Below are positions 11,985 through 24,257 of a stretch of 64,000 nucleotides of DNA, piece after piece. The stretch comes from Crocodylus rhombifer (taxonomy: Eukaryota; Chordata; Crocodylia; Crocodylidae), in NCBI GenBank assembly GCA_038503035.1, contig JAVSML010000943.1, positions 254,841 to 318,840 on the forward strand. Reading direction: 5' to 3'. The number at the start of each line of letters is the position of its first letter. The first letter of the stretch is position 1. Both the position numbers and the translations under genes were made by a program. A model generated the notes under the pieces. It did not search any database, had not been told where the DNA came from, and saw only the letters and a list, made by a program, of their open reading frames with translations.

Positions 11985-12560
11985 TAGCTGTATGTGAGGA
12001 CAAAGTGGAAGAAGTTAATGGAAACAGAAGCAGTTTTTATCAGGTATAACGTTATATATGGCTTGTAATCCATCCTTATAAGGGATGTGGGTGTTCAGAG
12101 ATGTGACATCCATGCTAGCTAATATGGTATTTACTAGAAGTTTGTCAATGGAACCCAGTTTTTTAAAGAAATCTTGGTATCTTTCAAATAGCTAGTAGCT
12201 CCAATGGCATATGGGAACAGAATAGTCAACATAGTCAGAAATTTTCTCCATGATGGTACCAATGTCAGAGAGAATAAGGCATCTTGAGTTGCTAGCTTTG
12301 TGTATCTTGGATAATAGTTAAGAGTTGTCTGGTCTTGGTTCATAGGAGGTGGATGCAGCAATCTTCTCCTGTGTTTCCAGAAGTAGTATCTTTAAAACCT
12401 CATTTAGTTTTTCCTGCTATTGTGCCATGGGGTCCTCTGTCAGGAGCTGGTAAGACTCTGTGTTAGAAAGTTGTCTTCTTACTTCCTTTATAGACACTGT
12501 TTTGTCTAAGCATGGCTCTCCATTTCCCAAGTCTGGGGTTGTAGTATAAAGAACATAATT
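11985..12560 (-). pseudogene. Penelope-like element reverse transcriptase fragment
   Basis: On the - strand, fragments read LLSKIHKASNSRCLILSDIG, then GTIMEKISDYVDY, then a segment ending in MDVTSLNTHIPYKDGL. These correspond to the Penelope-type RT tract with the 'PKIHK' finger motif and the 'MDVxSLYTNIP' motif A region. In-frame stops (for example before LLSKIHK) and an absent endonuclease show it is a decayed fragment. The neighbouring GC-rich element abuts it. The motif order is seen in the sequence; the family assignment rests on known PLE RT motifs. Confidence 0.75.
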
Positions 12561-14530
12561 AACATAGTTACTGCTACTTTAGTAGGTTAAAAATAACCGT
12601 CTCTGAGTATGCTTCTTTGTGGTCCAATGCTAGTTCATGAGAATGCTGTTGTTCCAAGGGAGAGAAGTTTGAGGCAAAATACCTGCCCTGGAAATAAATT
12701 ACCTTGGAAACTTTCCTGAGTTAGGGCAGACTGAACTTGATTCAAGGGGTTTTGTCATGTATAAGTATATATATAAAATAATATATTATTTATGCTGAGG
12801 GCATTAATAGCTACCATGAAATGAGTCTTTTGATCTATTGACCGGTCATGCACCTAGTTAAAATCAGTGGTTGTAAAAATGATTTTTCATGAAGGCTAAA
12901 TTGAAAGAGCAATTGAATGCATTTTTGCATAGTAATAGTTGAAACAATAGAAAACAACCACTGCAGGCATGGAGCTGTATGGCAAGGCCAATTAGAAGCT
13001 CTGCTATGTGGGCTGAGGGGTTTCCCTGGAACTGAGTGCTAGAGGTTTGACTACTTGCAGGAGTCTGTCCACATGTTTCAGAAAAAAATGCCAGCAGAAA
13101 ACCAATGGAAGACAAACAGATGTTAAGAGAGTAAGAATGGTGAGTGTAGGCCTGGCAGAAAGCCAAGAGACAGATCTGGTTTTGTACATATTACTTCCTA
13201 TAAAAGCAGGCTTAAATTTCTGCATGAGGAAACTACCTCCTTGTTGTTTCTATTTTGTTCAGGGAAATAGGATCTTGTAGCCATTCACTGAAAATGAATC
13301 AGGTTGTAAACAAACATCTAACTTATATCATTAAATTCTCCTACTGGAGACAGCATCACAAGATGCTGAATGCTAAATGATCAGGTCAAACAGAGGCAAC
13401 AATATTTTTAGAGTTTGTTGTGCCAGTGTCAATATACCAATTTTTTCACCTAAATTTGGTCATTTCAAAATTTCAACTGAAATACTAAACATTTGCAAAT
13501 CCACAGAGAATTTGCAGAATCAGATCCCTGGTGCAGTTTCTAAATATTAAAAGCTATTTTTTTTAAATAGTCTTTTAATAAAAAAGTATTTTAGTAAGAA
13601 AGTACAGTCCCCAAATGTGCATGGCTGCAATATTGAAAACTGTTCGAAGGGAACAGGCAGGCCTTGCGGAGATTCTAGATTTGAAAGGGCAACATGCTAG
13701 TATGTGAGGCACCAGAAGCACCAGCTTCTTATGAAATTCAAGAAAACCAATCATCTATGTTTCAGGGTTCAACAAGAACATTTCTAAAAAGATTCATAGC
13801 TGGAACATAAATGTCACAAACAAGAGGCTCTAAATACATAGGACTGTATACTCAGCTGAAGCTAAGATAGCATTTGTAAAGCTGAGATAGAAGAGGCAAA
13901 TAGGTTTTCCACAAACGTTTTTCTTATTCTAAAGGTAATTCGGGATCTTGCACAGTTCCATTTTTCATTATACTCTTGTTGGCTTTTTTGACTGGGAATC
14001 ATTCTTATTTATCATTGGTCTCAAAGGGGAGAGGTAGTACTGTCAAGGAGTCCTAGTCATGAAACAGGACTCATAAGCTCTAGTGGTCATGGATTTTCTT
14101 TTAATCTTTTTATTTGTATAGTGCCTAACGCAGTGGCATCCTGATTCTTAACAGGAGTTCCAAAGTACTACTATAATTCAAAAAATAAAATTGTTCTAAA
14201 TGATATGCAGACACAACCTAAAAGGTAGGCTTGACTCCAAAATGTTTACAGTAATGACATGCAAGCAGGATTTTCATTTGTCAAAGATCTTCCCACAAAA
14301 CATCCTCTACCCTCATTTTTCTACACTCTGCCAGTGAATTAAGCTGTTTTTCTGTCTCATTCATACATCTCTTGTAGTAATGAGTAGAGGATACTTAAGA
14401 CCATATCTGTCTCACCAGAAACAGGTTGGTCTTTTTTTCAGCGTGTAATTTAGTATATCCCAGTCTTTAAGCATAGAAGTATTTCTATATAAGTCATTGG
14501 AACTACTCACATGCATGGAGAGATGTATAT
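12561..14530. other. No gene or classified repeat seen
   Basis: AT-rich DNA with short frames only. A (TA)-rich patch lies near 12,768-12,790. Nothing is recognisable as a transposon or exon. Confidence 0.45.
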
Positions 14531-15103
14531 TTCATAGATTTCATAGACATTAGGGCTGGAAGGGACCTCGGAAGATCATCGAGTCCAGGCCCCCGCCCAA
14601 AAGGCAAGAAGTCAGCTGGGGTTATAGGATCCAGCAAGATAAGCATCCAATTTGCTCTTGAAGGTGTTCAATGTAGGTGCTTGAACCACCTCCAATGGCA
14701 GGCTGTTCCAGACCTTGGGGGCTCAGACAGTAAAGAAATTCTTCCTTACGTCCAGCCTGAAACGGTCTCGTAGTAGTTTATGGCCATTCGACCTCGTCAT
14801 CCCTTGGCGATCTCTGGTGAACAAACATTCCCCCAGATCCTGGCGGTCACCCTGATAAACTTATAGTTGGCCATCAGATCACCCCTGAGCCTGCGCTTTT
14901 CCAGGCTAAAGAGCACCATGGCTTTCAGCCTGCCATCGTAAAATCTGTTTTCCTGACCTCTGATCATGTGCGTGGCTCTTCTCTGGACTTCTCTGGACTC
15001 TCACAAGCTAATCCACATCCCTTTTGAATTGTGGAGCCCAAAACTGGATGCAGTACTCCAGCTGCGGCCTCACCAAGGCTGAGTACAGGGGGAGAATGAC
15101 ATC

Positions 15104-16009
15104 CTAGGATTTGCTTGAGAAGCATCTATGGATGTAAGCCAGTGTTTTGTTTGCTTTACTAGCCACAGCATCACATTGCAGGCTCATGTTCCTCTTGTGG
15201 TCAATGACGACCCCCAAGTCTCTTTCTTCTGTAGTGCTAGCTAGCGTAGCACTCCTGAGTCTATAAGGATGCTGCAGGTTTTTCTTCCCAAGGTGAAGAA
15301 CCTTGCATTTTTCAGTGTTAAACACTATCATGTTCTCATCCACCCATTTGCTAAGCCTGTCCAGGTCAGCCTGGATCACCTGCCTGTCTTCTGGCATGGA
15401 TGCTTTGCCCCAAAATTTGGTGTCATCGGCGAACTTGGCCAGTCCACTTCTGACTCCAATGTCCACATCATTGATGAAGATGTTGAACAATATGGGTCCA
15501 AGGACAGAGCCTTGGGGAACCCCACTGGTCACAGGGCACCACGATGAGTGACTGCCATCAATTACAACCCTCTGGGTCCAACCACAGAGCCAATTTCCCA
15601 GCCAGCGGATCATGGTGGACCCAGGGCCACAGTTGGCTGGTTTCACCAAGAGGTGATCATGAGATACCAGATCGAAGACTTTTTTGAAGTCAAGATATAT
15701 GACATCAATCTCTTCTCCCTTGTCCAGGTGATAGGTCACCTGGTCATAGAAGGAAATGAGATTGGTCAAGCAAGACCTACCCACAACAAACCCATGCTGG
15801 CTACCCCTTAGGATGTTGACGTCGGCCAGTCCATTAAGGATGGCCTCTTTAATAAACTTTTCTAAGATCTTCCCCAGGACAGAAGTCAGGCTAATGGGCC
15901 TATAGTTAGCCAGATCCACTTTCCTCCCTTTCTTGAATATAGGCACTACATTGGCCTTCTTCCAGTCTTTGGGCATTACCCGAGGTGCCAGGAGTTTACA
16001 AAGATCCAT
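15104..16009 (-). pseudogene. CR1 ORF2, RT core
   Basis: A 301-codon frame holds most of a CR1 reverse transcriptase, the enzyme that primes cDNA synthesis at the target site. The finger tract WKKANVVPIFKKG and YRPISLTSVLGKILEK is followed by YLDFKKVFDLVSHDHLL (motif A), SGVPQGSVLGPILFNIFIND (motif B) and FADDTK (motif C with both catalytic Asp intact). It stops at CFSSKS, short of the usual C-terminus, so it is not functional. It is joined to the upstream part by a frameshift. Confidence 0.9.
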
Positions 16010-16479
16010 GCCAGGGGCTGGGCTATGACACTCGCCAGCTCCTTGAGTACCCTGGGGTGTAGATTTTCAGGGCCAGCTGACTTGAAGGTATCCTGCTTCT
16101 CAAGATGTTCCTTCATGAGGTCAGCAGTTATGGAGGGCAAGGGATCTCCCCCACCCAGATCTCCCTGTCCCTTAGTGGACATGGGCATCCCATGGGACTG
16201 ATGAAAGACTGACGCAAAGTACCCATTTAATAGGCTGGCTTTTTCCTGAGCGTCAGTTGTCAGTTGCCCCATCTGGTTTAGCAGAGGTCCAATGTTGCCC
16301 TTGCTTTTCCTCCGGCGCCCCACATATCTGAAAAAGAACTTTTTATTGTCCTTGATGCTCGAAGGTAGTTGGAGTTCAGTTGCAGCTTCGGCTTTCCTGG
16401 TATGCTCCCTGCAGGACCGGACCAGTGCACAATAATCCTCCTTGGAGATTAATCCTGTCCTCCATCCTTTATATAACAC
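15976..16479 (-). pseudogene. CR1 ORF2, linker and start of RT
   Basis: A 167-codon frame covers the linker ahead of the RT (KKFFFRYVGRRRKSKGNIGPLLN) and the tract GPENLHPRVLKELASVIAQPL that leads into the fingers. It then runs out of frame: the next part of the RT continues in a different frame from about 16,009, which indicates one frameshift in the overlap. The endonuclease that should precede it is missing by 5' truncation. Confidence 0.85.
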
Positions 16480-17090
16480 ACTAGCTAAAGAGAGGCTTTA
16501 GAAAATAGAAAATTAGAGTTGGAAGGGCCCCCAGAAGGTCATCTACTCAAAGGAAGACCATCCCCAAGTAGATCATCCAAGCCAGGTTTTGAAAACCTTC
16601 AAGGATGGAGCTTCCACCACCTCTCTGGGTAACCTGTTCCTGTGTTTTACTACTCTCTTTGTGAGAAAATTCTTCCTAATATCTAATCTAAACTTCTCTT
16701 GCTGCAGCTTGAGACTAGTGCTCTGTGTTCTGTCATCTGCCACTACTGAGAATAGCTTAGCTCCATGCTCTTTTGAACCCCCTTCAAGTAGTTGAAGACT
16801 GCTTTAAGTCCTGCTTCAGTCTTCTCTTCTCTAAACTAAATAAGCCCACTTCCCTCAGTCGTTCCTCCTAAATCATGTACCCCAGCACCCTCACCATTTT
16901 TCTTGCCCTCTGCTGGATTTTCTCCAATTTGTCCATATCCTTTCTGAAGTGGGGGCCCTAAAACTGAACACTCCAGATGTGGCCTCACTAGTGCTGAATA
17001 CAGGGGAACAATCACTTCCCTTGACCTGCTGGGAACACTCCTACCAATGCAGCCCAGTATGCCATTAGTCTTCTTGGCAACAAGGGTACA

Positions 17091-17504
17091 CTATTGGCTC
17101 ATAATTAACTTATTTTCCACGGTAACCCCCAGGTCCTTTTCTGAAGAGCTGGTACACAGCCAGTCAGCCCCCAGCCTGTAGTTCTGTATGAGATTGTTCC
17201 ATCCTAATTGCAGGACTTTGCACTTGTCCTTGTTGAACCTCATAAGATTTCTTTTGGTCCAATTGTCCAGTTTATCTAGGTCACTTTGAGTCCTATCCCT
17301 ACCCTCCAGTATATCTACTTTTCCGTCCAGCTTGGTGTCATCTAAAAACTTGCTGAGGGCGCATTCTATGCCATCTACCTGGTTGGTGATGAAGATACTG
17401 AACAAAACTGGCCCCAGGTTCAACCCCTGGGGCACTCCACTTAATATCAGCAGATACCTAGACATCAAGCCACTGATTACTACCCTCTGAGCCCAATGCT
17501 CCAA
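17091..17504 (-). pseudogene. Old CR1 RT palm remnant
   Basis: A 137-codon frame includes SGVPQGLNLGPVLFSIFI (RT motif B) and FLDDTK, where the usual FADD has become FLDD but both Asp remain. The stretch RFNKDKCKVLQLG and the following KDLGVTVENKL match the CR1 thumb region. Flanking RT parts are in other frames. Confidence 0.85.
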
Positions 17505-18284
17505 CCAGTTTTATATCCACCTTACAGTTCATTCATCTAGCCCATATTTCCTGTGTTTCCTATGAAAAAGTTGTGGGAGACTGTATCAAAAGGTTTGCTA
17601 AAATCAATGCATACTACATCCACAAGTCTCCCCACATCCACAAAGCCAGTCATCTCATCACAGAATGTAATCAGGTTAGTCAGGCATGACTTGTCCTTGA
17701 TGACTGTTCCTAATCACCTTTTTCTCCTCCAAGTATTTAGAAATGGATTTCTTAAGGATCTCCTGCATGATTTTTCCAGGGACTGAGGTAAGGCTCACCA
17801 GTCTATAGTTCTCTGTATCTTCCTTTTTTTCCTTTCTTAAATATGGGCACTATATTTGCCCTTTTTCAATCCTTTGGAACCTCTCCCAATCACCATGTGT
17901 TTTCAAAGATGATGGCCAGTGGCTTGCAATCACAACAGCCAACTTCCTCAGCACCCTAGGGTTCATCCTGTTCATGTCTATGGACTTATATATGTCCAGT
18001 TTCTCTAAATATACCTGAACCTGTTCTTTTGACACTGGTGGCTGCTTACCTCCTCCCTAAACTATGTTGCTAGGTGCAGTAGTCTGGGAGCTGACATTGC
18101 ATGTGAAGACTGAGGTGAAAAAGTCATTGAGCACTTCAGCCTTTTTGTTTTCCCCCATTCAGTAATAGACCCTCACTTTTCCTGATCTTCCTCTTGTTAC
18201 TGACATACTTGTAGAAACCCTCCTTTTACCCTTCACATCCCTTGCTAACTGCAACTCCTATTGCAGTTTGGCTTTCCTGGCTGC

Positions 18285-18760
18285 ACCCAAATGAGCATGG
18301 CTTTGTGGTACGTTAGACACATCAGCTGTTCTCTGCACTGCAAGGTAGCAGCATGGAGGATTTTTTTTACCCTGGTGGATCCTAGGCTTAAAAAAAGAAC
18401 CCCACACAAAAGAATATGGAGTGGAGCATGTGGCGGCAGCATGCACTGTCCAAAACCAAAGTCTGGCTGGCCAGAGCCACACTCCAGCTCCCAGCAAGGC
18501 TCCAAGGAGAAAGATCACTGCTGCTCTAGCCCCAGCCCTCAGGGCCCCAGGTAAGGCTGCTGGGGCCAGTCTACTGCTGGCCCCAGCCTACCCTACCCTA
18601 CATGGGATATCCTGCCACGTGCCAGAGCGCACATAGCACAGCTGTTCCCTGGAGACAAGTAGCAGTGGCAGAAGGTGTGCTGCTGCTTGTTGTCCCTGGA
18701 GAAACAAACATCCACACTTGTGTGGACCTGGCCCCTGACTTCATCCGTGCGTGCCGGGCA
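18285..18760. other. Unclassified insertion in the old CR1
   Basis: The CR1 alignment stops near 18,285 and resumes near 18,760. The insert is GC-rich and has open frames on both strands without domains. No terminal repeats or target duplication were clear, so it is left unclassified. Confidence 0.5.
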
Positions 18761-19495
18761 ATACTCTTATAGTCCTCTCTAGTTGTTTGTCCAAGTTCCC
18801 ACTCCTTATAAGCTTCCTTTTTGTGATTTGTTTTACTGATGAATTCCCTGATAAGCCAAGCTGGTTTTCTCCATACTTGCTAGTCTTCCTGAACATCAGA
18901 GTGGTTTGTTCTTGCACTCTCAGTAAGGCTTCTTTAAACTACAGCCAGCTCTCCTGAGGTCCTCTCCCTCTCAGACTGGCTTCCCAGGGGATCCTGCCCA
19001 TGAGTTCCCTGAGCACATCAAAGTCTGCTTTTCTGAAATCCAGAGTCCTTACTCTGTTGCTCCTCTTTCTTTCTTTTTCAGGATCCTAAACTCAAACATC
19101 TCATGGTCACTTTAGTTACTTCTCTCCTGTTTTCTCTCATATCATCTACTATCCCACATTAATCATTCACTATCCAACACAGAACCACATTTGAGCAATT
19201 AGGACATACTTTACAAATTAACTTCCCTCTTGCCATTGCCAGAATCGATTGTAACATCATTGAGAATTATTAGTAATACCCTTCCCATTACCCCTGAAAA
19301 AAATTATTGAGATAGGGGCCTGGAAGTTGTTATTAACCTTTTTTATTGTACAGTTTTGGGAAAATACTAGGTTATTTGTGATTTATTTTTAGTAGGATAT
19401 TACTTAAGTCTTTAACTTCTATTTTCTCACACAGTAACCAGTACTAGTGAAAAAAATCAAAACCAAATACTTTTATTAATAAAAAGCATTGTATA

Positions 19496-19930
19496 ATCCA
19501 GGGTTGTCGAAGTGCCGGCCACAGGACAATATACAGCCCTCTGTGGTTCTTCTGGATGCTGCTTCCTTCCACTCTCCAGCTTGCAGCTCACATCTCCATG
19601 CTCGCCTCCCTTTTCTCTCCAGTGCGTAGGGCAGGGTGCAATGCAGCGTGCAGTGCCAGGTAACCATGGCTTGATACAATGAGGGAACCTACAGATAAGG
19701 AGGTGGGGCGGGCACCCACCTATCCATGCACATGATACAGTAATGTGGGGAGGGCACCAGCTCACATGCATGTTGCATGTTCCTCCCACACCATGCTGGA
19801 GGAATTTCCAGCTGAGAAGGTGAGGGGGAACAGGTCCCCACATTGTGGAGCCCATCCTGACATGGCTCACAGCCTGCGATGAAGTTGGACAGCCTTCTAG
19901 CAAGCAGTTTTACTTTCATTCAGAGTTAAA
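19496..19930. mobile_element. Possible hAT-like GC-rich element
   Basis: It starts CCAGGGTTGTCGAAGTGCCG, resembling the CAGGG-type ends of vertebrate non-autonomous hAT repeats, and continues as GC-rich non-coding sequence. The right end and target duplication are not visible. A 148-codon frame on the - strand lacks any domain. Confidence 0.35.
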
Positions 19931-19953
19931 GGGTATTAGTAACTGGTATCTAA

Positions 19954-20636
19954 GGCCATGTGTAGATGAAACAAGGGGCACGTGCGCATAACACTTTAAA
20001 GTGGGATAAATGCTTTTGCACTGTTTTAATGGTGTCAGTGTTTGCATGCCTTGGTGGCGTATTGAACATTAATTACAGCTGCTGTAGGAAATTCGGCAGT
20101 GTAATGCGCCTTAAATGACTTGGGGTGCAGCAAACTAAAACTCCTCCAAGAAGTTTTAGTTTGCTGCTCCTACAGTCGCAGAGCAAAGCACCAGGCTCCA
20201 TGAAGCTCTGTGGCTCTGCAAGAAGCCCTGCAGGCATCTTGGCAGCAGCCTGGGAAAACAGGCTTCGCCCAAAAAAAGCAGCGGGTCTGATCTTTTTTAT
20301 TTTCTGCCCCTGAAACCTGCCTAAGCTGTGCTGGGGCCCGGTGCGTCCCTCCACAGCTGTGGTGCCCCCTGGGACTGCCCAAGCCAGATGCCTGCAGGCA
20401 GGTGCCACCTAGGGTAGGGGCCACCACTGCTGTGGAGAGGAACACCAGTCCGCCCCCTTGCAGGGGCCCAGAGGCCACTTTGCCTGCCAGCAGCTCACCC
20501 TCCCCTTCCCGCCAAAGAGGCAGGTAAGTCAGCAGGGTGTGTGCACAACACAGGGGTTTAATCAGCCCTAAATTGAAGTGGTGTTTTTTAAAACCCACTG
20601 CTTCATTTAGGGCCCCCATTTCATCTACATATGCCC
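19954..20636. mobile_element. Harbinger-like non-autonomous transposon
   Basis: Terminal inverted repeats GGCCATGTGTAGATGAAA and (reverse complement of the right end) GGGCATATGTAGATGAAA match at 16 of 18 positions. TAA flanks both ends (19,951-19,953 and 20,637-20,639), the expected TWA duplication of PIF/Harbinger elements. The 683-bp interior is GC-rich with no transposase. The superfamily call depends on the 3-bp duplication. Confidence 0.7.
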
Positions 20637-20639
20637 TAA

Positions 20640-23375
20640 ATATTTGAGAGTCAGAAAGCTCAGTATTTGAAAGCTATATTCAGAATTTCCTATTGCTAAA
20701 CATAGTGGTCCTTGAACTTTTTGGTAAAAGTGGAAAAAGAAAGATACAAATATCTAAAGTAAATATCAGTAGGAACTGCAAAAAATAAAAATTAAAACCT
20801 GTATGAGTGTCCTATATACTCTAAGAAATAATTGGCTTTGGTTTTAACCTATGTAGCTGATAGAGGCAAATGAATAGGTAAACATTGTTTCTGTGCCAGA
20901 GGCATGAAATATTTTATATCAACTAAATCTGAAGAGGCATTCTATTCAGGTTGTAAAATATGGTTGTACAAGCTGACACTATTTTTTTACAACAGAGTTG
21001 TTTATCAATATGCTATATGTTCAAAAGGCAATAAAAATAACTTGATTTAATTCACTGGAGTCACTGTGAAAGGAAACCTGTGATAGTGGAAAAGCGAAGA
21101 ATAACAAGTTTTGAGTGCAAACCACAGCTGTGCAGACCCTGGGAGACAGAAATTAGCCCAATTAAAATAAAAGGGGTTCTAAAGTGAGGTTTGAGCAAGA
21201 GAGAGCGATTCCCCTAACCTCGTAAAGAGATGGTCAAAAAGAATTCACAGATTCGAGCTCTGTCCCATCTTTTGTAAAAATAAGTATTCTGAGGCAAGTT
21301 TTCCAATCGTGCTCCATTAACAAAATTGAACTTTGATCCGGACTTAGTAACCAATGCCCAAAAAGCAGGAAAGGATTGTGCCTAATAAAGAGTTTTGGTG
21401 TACGATGAGAGAAATGGATGGGAAAGTAAAAAGAAAAAGGTGTGCCACCTCTTTCTTCCCCAGCTCCAGTTTCTCTTTATGAATTAAAAAAAAGTATATT
21501 CTCAAAGTAAAGGTTAAGATAGAGGGAAACAGTATTTATTCCTTTGTCAACCTTTAACAGTTCTTAATCATGGATTTTGTCCCTTCAGCTAACCCACAAT
21601 CATGTTCATTGGTAGTTTAAAATTCTCCTTTGTTTTCTGTCCAACACCCCTATTTCCCTTCCAGCTTAGAACTTCCACAGAGCTGCTCAACTCCCATGAA
21701 ACAATGCACAGCAGCTCAAAAAACTTCCAATACAATACATTTGGTACCTCCAAACATGTGGAATCACTCTCTTTCCAGAAGTTGAAAACTACCCAAGAGC
21801 TCTGAACTCTACCCCATTTCACATCTTCAGGTTCAGAATATGATGCCCTACCAGAACACATGTGTGCATGCACACATACACCAGCATTGGGCCCTTTTCC
21901 TTTTGTAAGGCTCACTTTTACTAGGGTCAAAAGTATTTCTGCCACCCCCCACAGTTCAGAAATCTCCTGTTCCCTTGGTTTATGTACTAAAAGATTTGAA
22001 AAAGCAAAGTAAATGGAAACCAGGCCCATAGTCTATAGTGTAGCTGTCAGTTTTGTCATTATTAGTGGGCTGTAGCTTCATTATCCCCTAAAGACCAGCT
22101 GCTTTCAGGCAGTTGTAAACATATTTACCACAGTGCAAACAAAATAACTGTGCAAAGAACACATCTTGAACTGAAAGATGATGTCTGTTATGCCATGATA
22201 CTGTGACAATTAACGAGCACAGAGGACAAATTGAAGTCATGTTTGTATCACAAATGCATTGTATTTGTGAAAGTTTATATGCATTTTTTCCCCCTAACAT
22301 AAGGAATTTCTTTACTTTTTAGAAAATAAAATACACCAGCAGAATCTCTGCATTCTTTTACAACACAATATCAATCTGCAAACTTCAAGAGGAAAAAAAA
22401 GCTCCTTCTGAGAGAATAATTGTCCTTTGGGATGTCAAACTGTTTTGACAGTAGATTGTATGGCAACCTTATTTTACTGTAACAATTAAATTTTATAAAG
22501 CCTCAGTGATTAAACCTGATTCCTTCTAATTTTGTTTTGGGACTGCCACATATCTCTTATTCAGTCTTTGCAATGGAGCCATTGAAAGCCCACATAAATA
22601 TCCTTGTAAGTGTAAGAAGAACATGCTTGTAAATTTCCTTTGGGTCAAAAAGATTAATTTGTTCTATTAATTAGCATTCAGGCCACTGAGATTTAAATAG
22701 AACTCATAGAATGCTAAGCAAAATAGTCTACCAGGATGTAATATCTACTTTGTTCTACTTGATTAAACACAACACAAGTGTCGCTGGACCTCTTGGAACT
22801 ACATAATATACTTTTTATACCCCGAAGTCCCAGTTTCTCCTTCATTTGCATTTGCTAACACTTCTAAACTATACTACTTGCTATCAAATCTCCCATCCAG
22901 AGAAAAATTCTGTTAGAAATTAGCACTGTACTTTGCTATTCAGTTCATCGGTTTTTCACTTTATGGCCTAAACCTCAAATTAACTTCAAAGAGAACAGGA
23001 TTGGAAGTATAGTGCTGTGATGACCAGTGAAAGTAAATGTAATATATTCTCACACAAAGGTACCTTTACTAAGCTGCTGTGAAGTTTAATAGGTATCAAG
23101 AGTTAACTGTCAGAGTTGTCATACTTACCTGTATTAAAGAGAACTTTAACTACAGGAGTAGCCACATTTTCTGTGATGGGACTTCCCAGAAAGTAAGATT
23201 AGTAGTCTCCGCAAGAGCAGTTCTATTCTGGAAAGGGGCTCTAATTATTTTTAAGAACATATTTTTGTGATAGTCAGATATACCTTTGAGACACACTCCT
23301 CGGGTGTCCTTATATGTTCTCAGGTGTCCCAAATCCCTCTTTAGCATCTGTTGTTTGACTGCTGAGAATGGACTG
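20640..23375. other. No gene or classified repeat seen
   Basis: AT-rich DNA. The longest frame (146 codons, - strand, near 21,589-22,029) has no recognisable domain or codon pattern. No terminal repeats were noticed. Confidence 0.45.
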
Positions 23376-23380
23376 ATATG

Positions 23381-24252
23381 TGTCACAGGGGCACTTAGGT
23401 GGCCTGTTCCTATGAAGGGATAAGGGCAGCTGCCAATCTTCAGGGCAGCTCAGGTGCCGGTTGCTGGGGCAACCGCACTGGTCAGGTGACCAGAAGGGGG
23501 CAGGGCCAGGCCTTTATAAACAGCCCAGGCCGAAGCCTAGGAGGTAGTTCCCCTCTGACAGGCTGAGAAGTAGGAGCTCTGCTGCAGAGCAGAGCAGAGC
23601 AGAGCAGAGCAAGGCTAGGCTGCCTAGTGTTTGAGCGTCTGCATGTTGATATGGGATGGAGAGGCCTCTGACAGGGAGGCTTGAAGGAGAGCCAGGGTGG
23701 CGCGGAATGTTATAGCTGGTAGGCTGATTTTGGGTTACAGCCGGTTGGCATGGCGTTGAGTTTCTGTTGCAGTTATGAGGGTACACTGGAGGACCGGGTG
23801 AGGCTGTAGGGGAAGGAGGAGGCCTCAGGGCAGCTCCCCAGCAGTATGGGGGTTCCTGGTGCCCTGTAAGGGCACAGCGAGTGCTGCCAGGGAGGGCACA
23901 GCTGTCTGGCGCCAGGGTGGCACTGCGTTTGGGGTTTGTGTTGACCCCAGCCTCTAAGGAAAGTATATTGGCAGGATAACTTCTGGAAGATCTGCGAGGC
24001 TTGGGGAGTGCTAAAGGGGAGGTTGGAGGCACGCGTAGCCCATAAGGCTGGGGTGCACCAGGTCACTCCTTACAGAATAGGGGACAGGACAAATGTAGCA
24101 CTGTGTCCAAGAGGAAAAGGGCAGCCTCCCTTATAAAAATATATAACAGCAAGACGTGGCGGGCGAGAACGAGGGTGCTGAATCACCTACTTGGCACAGT
24201 AAAGGGAGCACTAGAGAGATCACGGCCACTCCCTAGGCCCTGCTCCATGACA
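23381..24252 (+). mobile_element. Solo LTR related to the 33.7-kb retrotransposon
   Basis: The element starts TGTCACAG and ends ATGACA. It is flanked by identical ATATG at 23,376-23,380 and 24,253-24,257, an exact 5-bp target duplication. Its 872 bp align in several blocks with the LTRs at 33,713 and 38,403: the GGGGCAGGG tract, AGTTCCCCTCTG, GGAGGACCGGGTGAGGCT and GGGCAGCCTCCC. It has a TATAAA at 23,515-23,520 and a short pentanucleotide AGAGC repeat at 23,584-23,610. No internal region remains, as expected after LTR-LTR recombination. Divergence suggests an older or sister subfamily. Confidence 0.85.
23515..23520 (+). promoter_or_regulatory. TATA box of the solo LTR
   Basis: TTTATAAA lies about 135 bp into the LTR, just ahead of the block AGTTCCCCTCTG that is conserved in the related LTRs. 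At the same place those LTRs have a CTTAAG-type sequence, a weaker TATA match. This position predicts a short U3. Confidence 0.5.
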
Positions 24253-24257
24253 ATATG

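Larger units (their letters stand above)
14531..16490 (-). mobile_element. CR1 LINE, 5'-truncated, with most of the RT
   Basis: The 3' end at 14,531 carries the terminal TTCATAGATTTCATAGACA repeat, followed (on the + strand) by TTAGGGCTGGAAGGGACCTC. The copy runs leftward from the RT N-terminus at about 16,480, so it lacks the endonuclease. It has the longest coding remnant of any LINE here and shows the 3' UTR type also seen at 2,249 and 52,284. Confidence 0.92.
16497..19125 (-). mobile_element. Older CR1 LINE copy, interrupted
   Basis: This second CR1 begins immediately past the first with the 3' end near AGAGTTGGAAGGGCCCCC. RT remnants lie at 17,091-17,504 and 17,850-18,035. The linker between endonuclease and RT lies at about 18,760-19,080; on the - strand it reads through the 'PWEASLRGRGPQESWL' type tract. 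About 470 bp of unrelated sequence splits it near 18,285-18,760. Many stops show it is older than its neighbour, and its 3' end belongs to another CR1 subfamily. Confidence 0.85.
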
